Shown here: positions 40,640 to 53,300 of the stretch, piece by piece
Position numbering within the stretch: the first letter of the stretch is position 1
Layout: every line of letters starts with the position of its first letter
Source: Dermatophagoides farinae
Taxonomy: Eukaryota; Arthropoda; Arachnida; Sarcoptiformes; Pyroglyphidae
Length of the DNA stretch: 64,000 bases
Reading direction: 5' to 3'
NCBI RefSeq assembly: GCF_024713945.1
Contig: NC_134686.1
Location: 1,884,001-1,948,000, forward strand
Position numbers and translations under genes: made by a program
The notes under the pieces: generated by a model
Seen by the model: the letters and a program-made list of their open reading frames with translations, nothing else
Told to the model about the DNA's origin: nothing
The model's database searches: none

Positions 40640-43087
40640 AGTGAAACAGAACAGACATTAATAATGATCAAACTTTGCTTGCATTACTGCAAAAATAATT
40701 ATGTTTGTTTCCATCATCATCATCATTGGAATCATATCATATTATAATTAATAATTTATATGCTAATATGATTTTTTTCTCTCCCTTTCTCATTGTGTTT
40801 TTCTTTTTGGCCACCAGCAAACCCAAAAATAGATGAGTTTTGTATTACAAAGTATGGCATACATATATTGTTGATGTTGTGAATATTTTCTTTCCACGTT
40901 GAATAATAGAACGTGCTAGGTACATGAATGAATGAATGAATGAATGAATGGATGGATCGATTGATTGATTGAATCAAATGTGATGAACCATTTGAATAAT
41001 TGAAGATGGGTGGTGGGAACAAAATGGATGAAAAATTTTTTTCTTTCTCTTCGATTTTTTTTCAAATCAATCCATTTTGGATTTGATTGAATTTTATTAG
41101 TGTGTGTATGTGTGTGTGGGTGGTAATAGTGGTACCATTGTGTGTGTGTGTGACACATGACATTTTATCTATCATGATGATGATTGAATAATAATAATAA
41201 AAAAAGAAGAAATTAGTTACCACAGATCACACAGTGGTGTATATATACAAGTCAAAATTCTGTATTTAACGAATGTTTTTTTTTTTTATTCGGTAATAAT
41301 ATATTCACAAACCATCCATATATACAGCCATTATTTTTTTTCATATAATAATCATCATCATTATGATTATCATTATTATGATTATGATGTTTCACATTCT
41401 CAATGGTGTGTGTGTATGTGTGTGTAATTGCTACCCGACGTTTATTTTGTTTTTTGTCATTCCTGTTTTCCTGTGGTCCTATGTAATAAATCATCCATTA
41501 ATTTATAGTTTTTTTTTCTTCGTATATATATACACATTGTGGCCAAATAATTTGATGGTTTGGCTTTTTTCTTTCAGTATTTCTTCTTTTTTAATCATAT
41601 AGTGGAATTTAAAAAAAACGCGTTTTCCAAAGGCCAATATGAAATATAAAAAAAACAAAAACGATAAATGTGACCAAAACAATGTTTTTTTTGTTCTACC
41701 CATCCATTTATCCATTTATCCATGATGATAATCCATATGGATTATACACACACACACACACATGAATTAAGCATCAATGTTTACTTCACTTCAAGTTGAA
41801 ATTTCTGTTCTTTTGTTTTTTTTTTGTTGTTTTTTTTTTTGTTAATTATGCAGGAGTTGCCAAGTTATCATTATTATAGGATGTGTCTCTTTCTTTCTGT
41901 CTGTGTCAAGTTAATATAGTCAAATTTCAGTGTCACATATCATTTTTTTTCACTATTAACCAAGCGGTTATCATCATCAACATTAAACATCATCATCATT
42001 TATGAAAAAAAAAAAAATAAAAGAAAAGAGGTGGGATAATAATTTTTGGTTTTGGTTTGTTACATTTTTTTTAAGAGAGAAAAAACCTGGTTGATTTCAC
42101 GAAAAAAAATAAAATCACTGAAACCACTAATTCATTTGTATTTATACAAATTGTTTTTTTCTCTCTGGAAGCAAAAAAAAAAAAAAATACATAATTACCA
42201 TGTTTTGTGTGAATAATTATCGATGATGATGATGATGATGATGGGTGGTTCCCATTTTGGGGGGTTGGTCGGTTGCTTTTCATTCATTCATTCATTGACT
42301 ATGATGCCATATTATCATCATCATCGTCATGATCATCATTATTTAGGTTGAATCACACGTCACGAAAAAAAAGCTTTCAAATGTTTTCTGTACTTTTATG
42401 TCATGTCATTCATTCAAATGATGAATGACATGAATATAAAATGGCAAAATGTATTATTAAATCATAATTTGCATTAATTAATTTGGTCCGTTTTTTTTAG
42501 TTTCGATTCCCTTGAATAACCACAGGGCCAAAGAAAAAAAAAGAGAGGGAGAGAGAGAGAAAACTGAATTTTTTTCGTTTGCTTCCCATATATTTATTAA
42601 TATTGTGTCAATGACAATGAAAAGTGGATAACAAAAAAAACCTTGTAATTTGTCGCCATTCATTATAATAATAATCATCATCATTATAGATTTAATGTGT
42701 CACTTGATACTGATTTTTAGTGAAGCTTTTAATTTTTTTTTTTTAATTTTTGCTCTCGAAATTCCAGTGGAATTTCTTTCTCTTTCAATAATTAATAGAA
42801 TGGTGGTTGGTCATCAGTTTTAGTTGAAGGTTTTTTTTTGTGTGTGTTTCATATATAAGAATTATTATCATTATTGAATATAGTCGTCTATGTGTGTGTG
42901 TGTCTGTGTGAATTTTGTTTGTCTAAAAAACATTGTCATTGGCTTTTTTTTGCAGATTAAATCGCTCATCATCATCATCATCTTATTCGGATGATTAGTT
43001 TTTTTAATTGTATGGATTTTTTTTGGTTCGGTTAATAACCTGCACATAGACACACACACACACGCACACCTAAATATATACCCATTT

Positions 43088-43131
43088 AGCAAAATGGCAA
43101 ACAAAAAAACGTCATTTTTTGCCATTTTGCT
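43088..43131. repeat. 14-bp inverted repeat, short hairpin
   Basis: Arms agcaaaatggcaaa (43088-43101) and tttgccattttgct (43118-43131) pair perfectly around a 16-nt loop; further A-T pairs are possible across one bulged base. Too short for a standard pre-miRNA. Confidence 0.55.
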
Positions 43132-46100
43132 TTTTCTTTCTCTCTCTCTCTCGCTGATTCTATGATTTTAAATCCTGAAAGATGGCGTTGTTACCATGTT
43201 CGATTGGATTTTTTTTTTACTTCTGGACGATGGTTATTGGTGCAGTGGAAAATTTTCTTCAACAACAAAATGGATCGTTCCATCATCGGTTGTTATTGTT
43301 TGTTTGTTTGTTTCCTAGGTTATTTGGTACAATTTTTTTTTCATTCGCTGTTGTTCCTCGTTTTTTGAATGTCAATCACTTCAAGTATACTTGATCCATG
43401 ATTATTATGATGATGATTATTAACCACTTATCGATTATGGTGGGAATGCACACACAGATGTCAACCACACAACTATTTGACACACACACACAAAAAAATC
43501 CCGAATCATCACCTTCACTAATATACAGAACAATGATGATTATTATCATTATAATTATGTAATAACAGGAAAAAATGCAATGAATTTATTGTGTTAATGA
43601 ATGAATTTTGCAGTTTGATTCGGTGAGTGTGTGTGTATGTGTGTGCGTGTCAGCAATTATTATACACACATGCAACAATAAAAATGACTGACTGATGATA
43701 AAGAATTTATCACTATCTATTCGCTTGGTTGATGATGAAGATTGGCAAATGATTTTTTGATTTGATTTTCAATGAAAAAAAGGGCTGCAAATGAATGAAA
43801 TGAATGGCATATGGGGGGTGTAGGTTTTTTTTTTTTTTTTTGATTGAAGGACTTGTGTTGTTTGAATTCACCAAAGTTAATATAATATCACCCATCAATA
43901 AGGATGACAATGATGATGATGATGATGATGATTAATACAGAATTACTCTTTTGTCATTTGTGTATACAATTGGCAATTTCAATTGTGAATTTCAATCATA
44001 TTGATGATGATCACTCGATTTAATGGGCCAATCAATTTTTGATTTTGATTGATTGACAGTGTTTTCTGTAAAAAAAAAAAATTTCAATCAGATGAATTTT
44101 CGAATGAAGAAAAAAAATCGATAGAGAAAAAAAACCCTAGACAATTTAATTTTCAATTCAATCAACGAAGATAATTAGTGAATTTTTTTTTCACTGGATG
44201 CTGGTGATGAATTAAAAGCATCGAATGTCTGTACTAATACTTTGTTTGAATTGAATTGAAACTGTCATGTAGGTAAATTTGATTTTAACATTCAATTGCT
44301 AGCTGGATGGCTGGCTGGCTGGCTGGCCGGCCAAATCGATTGCTCACCAATCCAATATGTTGCATTGAAGTTTTATTCATCAAATTTCGCGTTGATTTTC
44401 GATATCTCTCTCCAGGTGTTTGTACGTCCATGTCTGAACCGATCATTAAATGGATGATTGGTGTGAATATTTTTTTTTCACTATTCAAAATTCTTATCGA
44501 TTTTTTTTTCTGTTTCTGTCGAATAAAATGATGATTTAATTTTCAATTTCAATTTTTCATCAATTTTTTTTTTTTTTTTTTGAAGACTGAGGTGTATATG
44601 TCTGTAAAATAATTTGATAACATTATTTCAGCCATCATCATCATCATCATCATAGGAATGAAAGAAAAAATTGAGGATCAATTGAGACAAAATTTTAAGA
44701 TAAGTGATAATGGATAGTTAGATGAATAGATCGAGACCCGTAGAAAATAATGGTAAAATGGTAATGTGTAAGGAAGGTATTGCGCCGATAGACAAAAAAA
44801 AGTAGGTGGAATTTCAAGTTTTCAAATGAAAAAGAAAAACTTGACAAATGATGATAATGACAACGATGATAACTGGATATGTGTGCTGTGTGTGTGTGTA
44901 CGCCTTCAGTTTTTTTTCGGTGAAAAAAAACCAAGGAAGAGAAACTCCTTAATAACAAGATCATCTTAAATACCTTGACCATGAAATGATGATCAAGTAA
45001 AAAAAATGAATGAATGATATATCTGCGTGAAAAAAAATAATTTTTTTGTCGTTTTTTTCCAACCATCATCATAGAACCCACACTCAGTGATGACTTAACA
45101 CCATTATTTTTTTTTTTTTTTTTTTTTTTTTTGCTTACTTGCAAATCGATTTAATCGAAATAATCTTAAAAAATCTAGTTCTTCACACCATTTTTTTCCA
45201 CACATTTGTTGTTGTTGTTGTTGTTTCTCACATTTCGATTTATCTTGAAAAAAAAAATTATGATGAGATGGGATCATCATCGTCATCGTATATTTGTGAT
45301 TGTAATTTGTAAATAAATAAATTTTTTTCCTGTGTTTGTTTGTCTGTCTGTCTGTGAAATTTTAAAATATTTCGCATTTGAAAATTTTTGGCTGCCATAT
45401 GTGTGTGATATCATTGAATTTTGATCAGATTTTCTTTTTATATTTCACTGATTCATAATTCACCTTGAATATATATGATGATAATCATTCAACAACGTTT
45501 GAAATTTGATGTGTGGTAATAATAATCATATATAATGATGAGATATAACAAGAGCAGACATTTTTTTTTTTTTTTTTTTTTGGTTACAAAGGTAAACGCC
45601 TTGAAAATATTAAACCAAACCAAACCCTTGTTGAATTAATGGTAACATTCGGTTTAAAATTTCTTTTTTTTTTCGGTATAACCGGTATATAATAACCATC
45701 TGGATCCATTTGTTACCGTTTTTATTTTATTTTCTCTGTCATTTGTAATCAATAATGATGATGATGATTATCATCATCATCATTATTCACCATGGATAAA
45801 TGATATGTTTTTTTTTCCATATACAATTTGTCATTCATTTCATTTCATTCATTTTTAAATGCTTTTTTTAGATTTCATTTCTATTTTTCTTTTTGATAAA
45901 TATAATAAAAGATTCAGTTATCATATCGATGATATCAATTTCTCTCTGTCTCTCTGTTTTTTTTTCACATTCATTCATTCATACACGATTCTCGTACAAA
46001 ATGTGCAAGTATATAAATGGAACAAATGCCTGAGTTTTTTTTTTTTCTCTCTCTCTCTCTCTCTCTTGTTACATTTCATTCAATTTTATTTCATTTCATG

Positions 46101-47799
46101 ATCATTGATACGTGTCTTAATTTATTTTTTATTTTTTTTTTTTGCCCATGGAAATTGTTCACCGGTTTCATGTTTGGTCGGACTACGATGACGAAAATGA
46201 AAAATAAAATAAAACGAAACGAATGATAATCATTTTCATTTTCGTTTCGTTTCGTTTCGTTTCTAATATTCTCTCGTTAGAACTTGCATAATGATGAATC
46301 TCTATTCTGGTATTTTTTTTTCTTTTTCATCTGTCCTTGTTGTTGTTTGGGTGGATAATAATAATCATTTCGATTAATAGCCATCCGTAGTAGTAGTAGT
46401 AGTAGTAGTTTATATATTCGAATTCATTTTCAATTTGATTGTCATTTTGTCGTTCCATTTTCAATAGTCGTATATAATAAATATTTGCCATACAATGATT
46501 CCGAAATGATGATCATCATTGCTTTTTTTTCGTTGGAGGGACATGATGGTGGTGGTGGTGGTTGATTTGTATTTTATTTTTATTTTTTTTTATACTGGTA
46601 CACACACACATCACCTCTTCATCTGTCAAATAATGATTAGGGATCATTAATTTAATTTGTTTTTTGCCCATTTTAAATTGTTATATTTGCCTATGTGTGT
46701 GTATTACACACTGTGTGTAATCAATTTGTTATTATTGAACACACACACACACACGCACACATATGTTCCAATATCTCGTATCATCTATCCAGATGAATGA
46801 TTTTTTATCGGAATCAAATAGAAAAAAAAACAACGATTCCAATGAATTTTTTTTATTCCCCATTCTATTTTGCCATTCAAATTCAAAATTGAAAACAAAA
46901 CAGTGTAGATCATCATCATCATCATCATCACCAATATAACCTGAGACCTGGGATTTCATATTCAATGATGATGATGATTTGTTTTACTTAATGATAAATC
47001 TATCATGGTTGACCCGAACAAATAGATGAACAAACAAAGACAAAAATTTTCATTTTTTTTTGTCTTTGTTTGTTTATTCAGTTTTTTTTTCTTCCATTCA
47101 AGTGAACCTAATTTCTTCGTTTCATTTATTTATTTTTGTCACAGCAAGTGGCCATCATCATCATTGTTGTTGTTGTTGTTGTTGTTGAATATAAAGCTAA
47201 TAATAACTATGATCATCATCCAGAAACAAAGGCCAATTGGGATTGGTCATTTTTTTTCTGTTGTCTTTTTGTGTTTGAACGGAAATTTTGTTGTTGTTGT
47301 TGTTAGGTTAAGTCACAACATGAAAATTGTTGGATGACCGTGATGATAAAAATGAGAAAAAAATGATTGAAGAATTTTCATAATCATAAAAAATTGATGC
47401 AACAGCAAGAAAGAACCTAATACAAACAAATGATAATTGCCGTGTCTTTGTCCATGTTTGTGTGTGTGTGTGTGATTGGATATTTGAGATGCAAAAAACA
47501 ACAACAACAACAAAATGAATAAAGAAATTGAAATAAGATTCGTATGATGATAAATGATGTTGGACCATTACATAATTGTTTTTCACTCCATTTTTATATG
47601 TGAGTGTTATTTTTCAATTTTTTTTTAAATATGAATTTCATCAAATGAATGTTGTTGGTGTTGTTGTTGTTCTTGTTTTTCAAAGAATTGGAACATTTAA
47701 TGTTGTTGTTGTTGTTGTTGATCTAGAATTGATTATGAAAATGATGATGTTTCACTTTCGTCTTTCTAATTAAAATGCATACAACTTTTATTTCCATTT

Positions 47800-47820
47800 T
47801 GTTGTTGTTGTTGTCGTTGT

Positions 47821-47850
<30 letters not shown>
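47800..47850. repeat. TTG trinucleotide microsatellite with TCG interruptions
   Basis: A run of ttg units broken by two tcg variants. Typical of the TTG/CAA class that recurs all over the window. Confidence 0.9.
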
Positions 47851-47851
<1 letters not shown>

Positions 47852-48160
47852 TCATGTAATAATAATTTATTTCAACTCATGAATGTGAATCATTTAATTT
47901 CAACAACCATCATTCCATTTATATAGATCAGTTTTTTTTCTGTGTTATGGATATTATGGTTATTCGGATGATTATGTCATAGACACACACACGTACCCGA
48001 AAAACTTGTTGGAGACAAATAGTTCCATTATCCAAATCAGTCATTCTTTTTTTTTCTTCACCTCCTTGCAGACACACAAGTGAAAATCAACAACTGGAAA
48101 CGAATGGAAATAAAAAAACTCATAGATTATTGTCCTAGATTAGAACTAGATTTTATGGCC

Positions 48161-48196
<36 letters not shown>

Positions 48197-48458
48197 CATC
48201 AATGTGTTTGGTTGGAAATTATTTTCGGCCATTTAGTTGGGTAATATGTCTCAATTTGTTTTTATTATCATTGAGGGGTGCGTGTGGGGGAAAGGAAATG
48301 TAGTTATAGCTGGCCATTTAAAATTGGCGACAACGACGACTACGACGACTATTATTTAACATTGTCGTTTCTTCGAATGATGATGATGGTGATGATGAAA
48401 ATGAATAACAACCTAACCATTTGATTACGGGCCATTTTATATTTACAAAAAAAAAATA

Positions 48459-48502
<44 letters not shown>

Positions 48503-49705
48503 AAACATTTAGCTAAACTACATTGTCGTTTTTCTTTTCTTGTCTTGATTTGTGTAAATAAATTTAAAAATGGGGTGCACACGCGTTTTTTTTCGGATGC
48601 ATGGTTCATTTTTGTTTTGTTTACGTGCATCTTGTGTATGGTAAAATTTTCATTTTGGATTTATTATCCAGATGTGTGTGTGCAAAGGAAAAGAAAAATG
48701 AGAGAAAAAGACAACAGAACAACAAGCCGACAACACACACATACACAGTGATTACCATGCCATATTTTGACCGCCAATGATGATGTATTTTCACTGTGTA
48801 TTTTTTTTTTAATGTCTGCCGAAAATTCTATTTGGTTGGTGTGAAATTATTATTATTTTTTTTTTGTTTTTTTTATTCACAACACAATGAATATTGAAAA
48901 TAAATGAACGTTGTTTTTATTACCGACAAAATTTGTTCATTTTTTTCTGTTGTTGTTGTTGTTTCAGTTGTTGTTGTTGTTGTTGTTGTTGCATCTCAGA
49001 CCAACGATCATAAAAAACAAGAATTTAAATGATTATGGTAATAATAATGGGCCACACAACGTGTATGTATGTTTGTGTGTGTTTACAAACACATATATAT
49101 ATATATATAGGATACGTTTTTCTTCCTATTCATGTTTTTTTGCATTGCTGTTTTTTTGTTTGTAAATTTTGTACAAAAAGATTGTATTATTAGATTCGAC
49201 ATTTTTATGATGATGATGATGATGATGATGATTTGATTTTATTCAGGATCCAAAGTTTTTTTGTTCACTTCTCTCAGGAAACAATTGAGCATCCACTGTT
49301 GTGGATGATAATGATGACGACCTTTGAACCAATTTTTTTTTCTTTTTGATTCATAAAAAAATATTTTGAAAAATCATAAATCAATAATACTGTCCATAGT
49401 TCCAGAGTTTTGGATTCTAAATAGTTTGATGGATTTATTTGTTTGTGTATATCTCAAAGAGAGAAAATAACAACAACAAAAAATTGTCGTGAAAATGAGT
49501 AATAAACGGCAATAAACTGAATCATAATCCCACTGAATCGTTTTCATCCATTCATTTTCATTTTCAATAATTGATATTTTTTAATTATTTTTCATCATTG
49601 TTCATTGAAGGGCCATCCCATTGTTGCACTTTAATCCTAGCCAGCAATTTTTTGTTGCAACCAAAAAAAAAAAAAATTATCATTTTAATTTGGGTACCAT
49701 TTTTC

Positions 49706-49923
49706 CGGTTAGTATTATATGGGGTTGGTCAGTAATTTTTTAAAAGTTTTGGTCAGTTAAAAACGATCAGTAAATATATCGATTTTGGTCAGTTTTTTAT
49801 GTGATTGATCAGTTAATTTAAAAATAAATTGTCAGTTTTAAAATGTAAACCGGTCAGTTTTATTTAAAAAAGCGGTCGGTAAAATAAGAAAAATAATCAG
49901 TAAAAATAAGAAAAATGATCAGT
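49706..49923. repeat. Array of GGTCAGT-like cores at about 22-bp spacing
   Basis: Cores ggtcagt, gatcagt, tgtcagt, ggtcggt or aatcagt start at about 49727, 49751, 49765, 49787, 49807, 49830, 49852, 49874, 49896 and 49917, with a weaker ggttagt near 49706. Most steps are 20-24 bp. The sequence between cores is AT-rich and diverged. A reverse-orientation actgacc occurs near 50073. Confidence 0.7.
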
Positions 49924-50104
49924 GAAAATTCAAAATAAGTTAATTTTATTAAATTAAAAATTAATTTAAAATATTTCTCGAATCTAGACTTTGTAGCCAA
50001 TATTTTAAGCATGGCATTTATAAATAGATGAATCATAAAGCTTGGTGATTTTAAAAATGATTTTAATACCCCACTGACCATTAGTGATAGGATTCGTCTG
50101 ATTT

Positions 50105-50354
50105 TCATCCATTCATTTTGTTGTCGTTGTCGTTGTTGTTGCTGTTGTTGTTTTCAATAATTTGAATTTTTTCCAACAAATAGAAAATTTGATAGTACAA
50201 AACTTTGAAATAAGCTCTTTTTGTTCTTCGGGAAAGCTTTTCATTCAATTGTTCATCATCATTTTCTTCATCAGATTCATATTGTTCAACTGGGACCATC
50301 CCATTGTTGCACTTTAATCCTAGCCAGCAATTTTTATTGTTGCAACCATAAAAA
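50105..50354 (-). pseudogene. Possible exon or gene fragment in the second duplicate copy
   Basis: On the minus strand, after a possible acceptor (ttttgatcag) at about 50355, the frame is open through Cys-x4-Cys-Trp and acidic/basic segments (MVPVEQYESDEENDDEQ; KLSRRTKRAYFKVLYYQIFY) and ends in Asn/Asp repeats and a stop near 50105. No clear donor is seen. The other copy at 49613 carries stops and a shift, so at least one is broken. Family unknown. Confidence 0.3.
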
Positions 50355-50391
50355 ACTGATCAAAATTAAAAAAAAAATTATCATTTTAATT

Positions 50392-53300
50392 TTCAAAAAA
50401 ATGGTGACATAATAAATGATGATGATCACTTTGATCGTTTATACTACTACACTACTCTATATATATATATACACACTGACCATTTGACTTTTCATTCATC
50501 TATTACACATATATGGTCATAGCTTACTTCCTTCTGCTGCTGTTATCATTATTTTATTGTCGGTTATTCTATATTCGGTCACTGAATAAAACTGAATTGT
50601 CGAGAAAAATTCACTGGAACACAATTAGCAGCTTCTGCTCTATATATATATAAATCGTGAAATGATAATTTTGGAACTTCTCTCTCTCTATCCATGGAAA
50701 ACATTTGTTCCAACATAATGATCATGATGTGTTAAGCTTTGAATACAATTCCATTTTTGTTTCCAGTGTACTTCGATTAGTATTGTCGATTGATGGAAAA
50801 TTATTATTTATGATGATGATGATGATGATTTGTTGTTTCCGATGATTTTAATGTTCATCATCACCATTATGATGATGATGATGATGATGATGATTATGTT
50901 GGCAGATGGTTAATGTTTAAAGGTTTTTAAACATAAAATGTCACCACATAATATATTTATGGGGGGGAAAAAAATAGGATCCAGCTGGAACTTGGTGGAA
51001 ACAAAAAATTTTTTTTTCTCTGAAACCATAATTATATTCGGACATAATTTGTTTTTGTAAATTTTTTTTCTTTTTTTGATTTCTTTCTATTTGATGAAAT
51101 TATTAGCCACGCAATGTAATGTGCACGCACTATACGCTCACCTTTATTATTATGTGATTATTATTGACCAAACAAAAAAAATTGGTGTGGTCGATTCCAT
51201 TATCTGGTTAAACAGAGAGAGAAAACAAAAAATTTCTAGTCTATAATCGGATATTGGTGAAGAAAAAAAAATTTCGGAAAATTACTTGTCAAAAATCACT
51301 TAAATATCTGATCTATATATATATAAATGATTGATATTTATCTCCAGATCATTATTCAGCGATTCATCATCGTCGTCGTCGTCGTCATTTTTCCGTTTGA
51401 TTGATAGATTAATTACATATTTGTTCGGTGGAAAAAAAATAAGTTTTTTTCATTTTCTCTTTCTCTCAAATATTTACAGCAAATGAAAATGATTCCATTT
51501 CAAAAAATGATCATATATTTCACATTTTTGTTGTTGTTATTCACAAAAAAAGACAAGACAAGACAATTGTTCAATGACAAATGTATAGCAAATCTACTGA
51601 GCTATATTAATTGATGATGATCATCATCATCATCATGGGCGTTTCCAGAAATTGATGTTTCATCATCGTCACGGTCATATTATTAATGAATTTTCATTTT
51701 TCTTCTTGTTCATGTTGTTGTTGTTGTTGTATCAATATCATTTTGGTGTTCATCATCTTCATCATCATTCATTCATCTATCCAGCCAATTTTTTTTTTTT
51801 TTTTTTTTTTGATAAACACTGGATATTATACATTCAATTTATTCCTATGTTGTTTAGTTGATTAATAACAAATTATTAATTGATAAATAAATCTTTAACC
51901 AATGATGATGGATGATGTGAAACCAAAAAAAAAAAAAAAAATCTTTCCAAGAATCAATGAACAAATTAGTAGAGCCAAATGAAAAATCTGGCCTCAAATG
52001 ATCTGGTTTTATTTTTTCTTTCATTCACTTGTTCATATATTCTCATCAGGCATAATATTTTTTTTTTTACAGTCAAATTATCAACAACAGAATTCTTGTG
52101 TTTGTTGGATTTTAGTCTTGTGAAAATTTAAAAAACCAAAAAAAAAAAAAAATCATGTGATACGTGTGTGTGTGTGTGTGTACATAGTGAAAACAAATAG
52201 TGAAATGAATTTCGCTCACGTTTTTTGGACAAACACAAGAATCAAAACCAAAAAAAAAAAAAAAAAAAGACAAAACAAACTTTGAGATTGGAATAAATTT
52301 CTGACGTTTTTTTTTCTGTTATTGTTTCTATCATTTGATCTACAGTCGAATTGTGATTTGTGATTTTTTTTTTGGTAAGAAAATAAATAAATAAATATAT
52401 AAGACAATGGATTGTGAATTTTGATTTCTGTCCGGCCTGTGTCCAGTGCGTGTGTCCAGTGTGTGTGTGTGTATGATGTCTAAATAAAGCATTTCATTTT
52501 TTTTTGTCTTACAATTTCCGTTTTAGCCTTAAAACTTTTTTTTTTTTTTGTTTCAACGTATAAAATCTTTTTAATTTAACGTTTGTTGTTGTTGTTGTTG
52601 TTGTTGTTGTTCAACAGGATCAAACATCATTTCCAAAAATAAATAAAAAAAAATTTTTGATTCGGCAACACGTCAACACATTCGTTTGTTTTAAAAAATT
52701 TCAATCGTTGTTGTTGTTTTTTTTTGGAACAAAAAAATTCATTCATGTGGAATCTTTGTGGTTTTCATTTCAATTCTTTTTGTTGTTGTTGTTGTTGTTT
52801 GAAATTCTTATCATCGTGGTCATTTTTTTTATGTTGGAATCGGTTTCTGTTTTTTTTCTATCACAATGGTCAGTAATTTTATTAAATCAATACACACACA
52901 CACACACACACCCTGAAAGCAAAATCGTTTTTTTCTTGCTTCTGTTGATGTCTTTATATCAATTATTATATTACACTGTATCGATTAGTTTGAGTTTCTT
53001 TTAGTCTACACACACACACAAGAGAAAAAAATGATCTATTCAATAAAAACAAACAATGTGTTTTCAGCGTTTGGACCCAATATATTTTGCTTTTCATTCA
53101 CTGATTACAATCTATATATATATGCGTAATTGGTGTACTACATTTGAACAATATTGAACAAATTCCCTATACATACAACAATCTTATTGTTCCATCAATA
53201 ATGGCTCTTGGCTTGTCGATCATCTTCATCATAGAGTTTCTGTTGTTCTGACAATTTCTGTTGTTGTTGTTGTTGTTGTGTTGTTGTTGTTGTTGAAATG

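Larger units (their letters stand above)
49541..50391. repeat. Diverged direct duplication (49541-49690 and 50101-50391)
   Basis: The segment ccatcccattgttgcacttt and on through cctagccagcaattttt occurs at 49613 and again at 50296, each followed within 60 nt by aattatcattttaatt. Upstream of both lies catccattcatttt followed by ttttcaataat, so the duplication spans about 150 bp in the first copy and 290 bp in the second; the first has lost about 110 bp inside. The spacer holds the GGTCAGT-like array. Read on the minus strand, the second copy has a possible acceptor (gatcag) before a Cys/Trp-rich peptide (YGCNNKNCWLGLKCNNGMVP) and an acidic stretch (YESDEENDDEQLNEK); the first copy is frameshifted there. 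Confidence 0.7.

Noticed and set aside
43162-43394. Two overlapping plus-strand frames of about 70 codons
   Set aside because: Phe/Leu-rich from T tracts, out of frame with each other, no domain or splice context.
44307-44531. Frame starting in a ggctggct repeat
   Set aside because: Begins in simple repeat and ends in a T-rich stretch; nothing recognised on either strand.
49860-50108. 82-codon minus-strand frame
   Set aside because: Its C-terminal half is a translation of the GGTCAGT-like array (repeated Phe-Thr-Asp) and the start lies in duplicated DNA.
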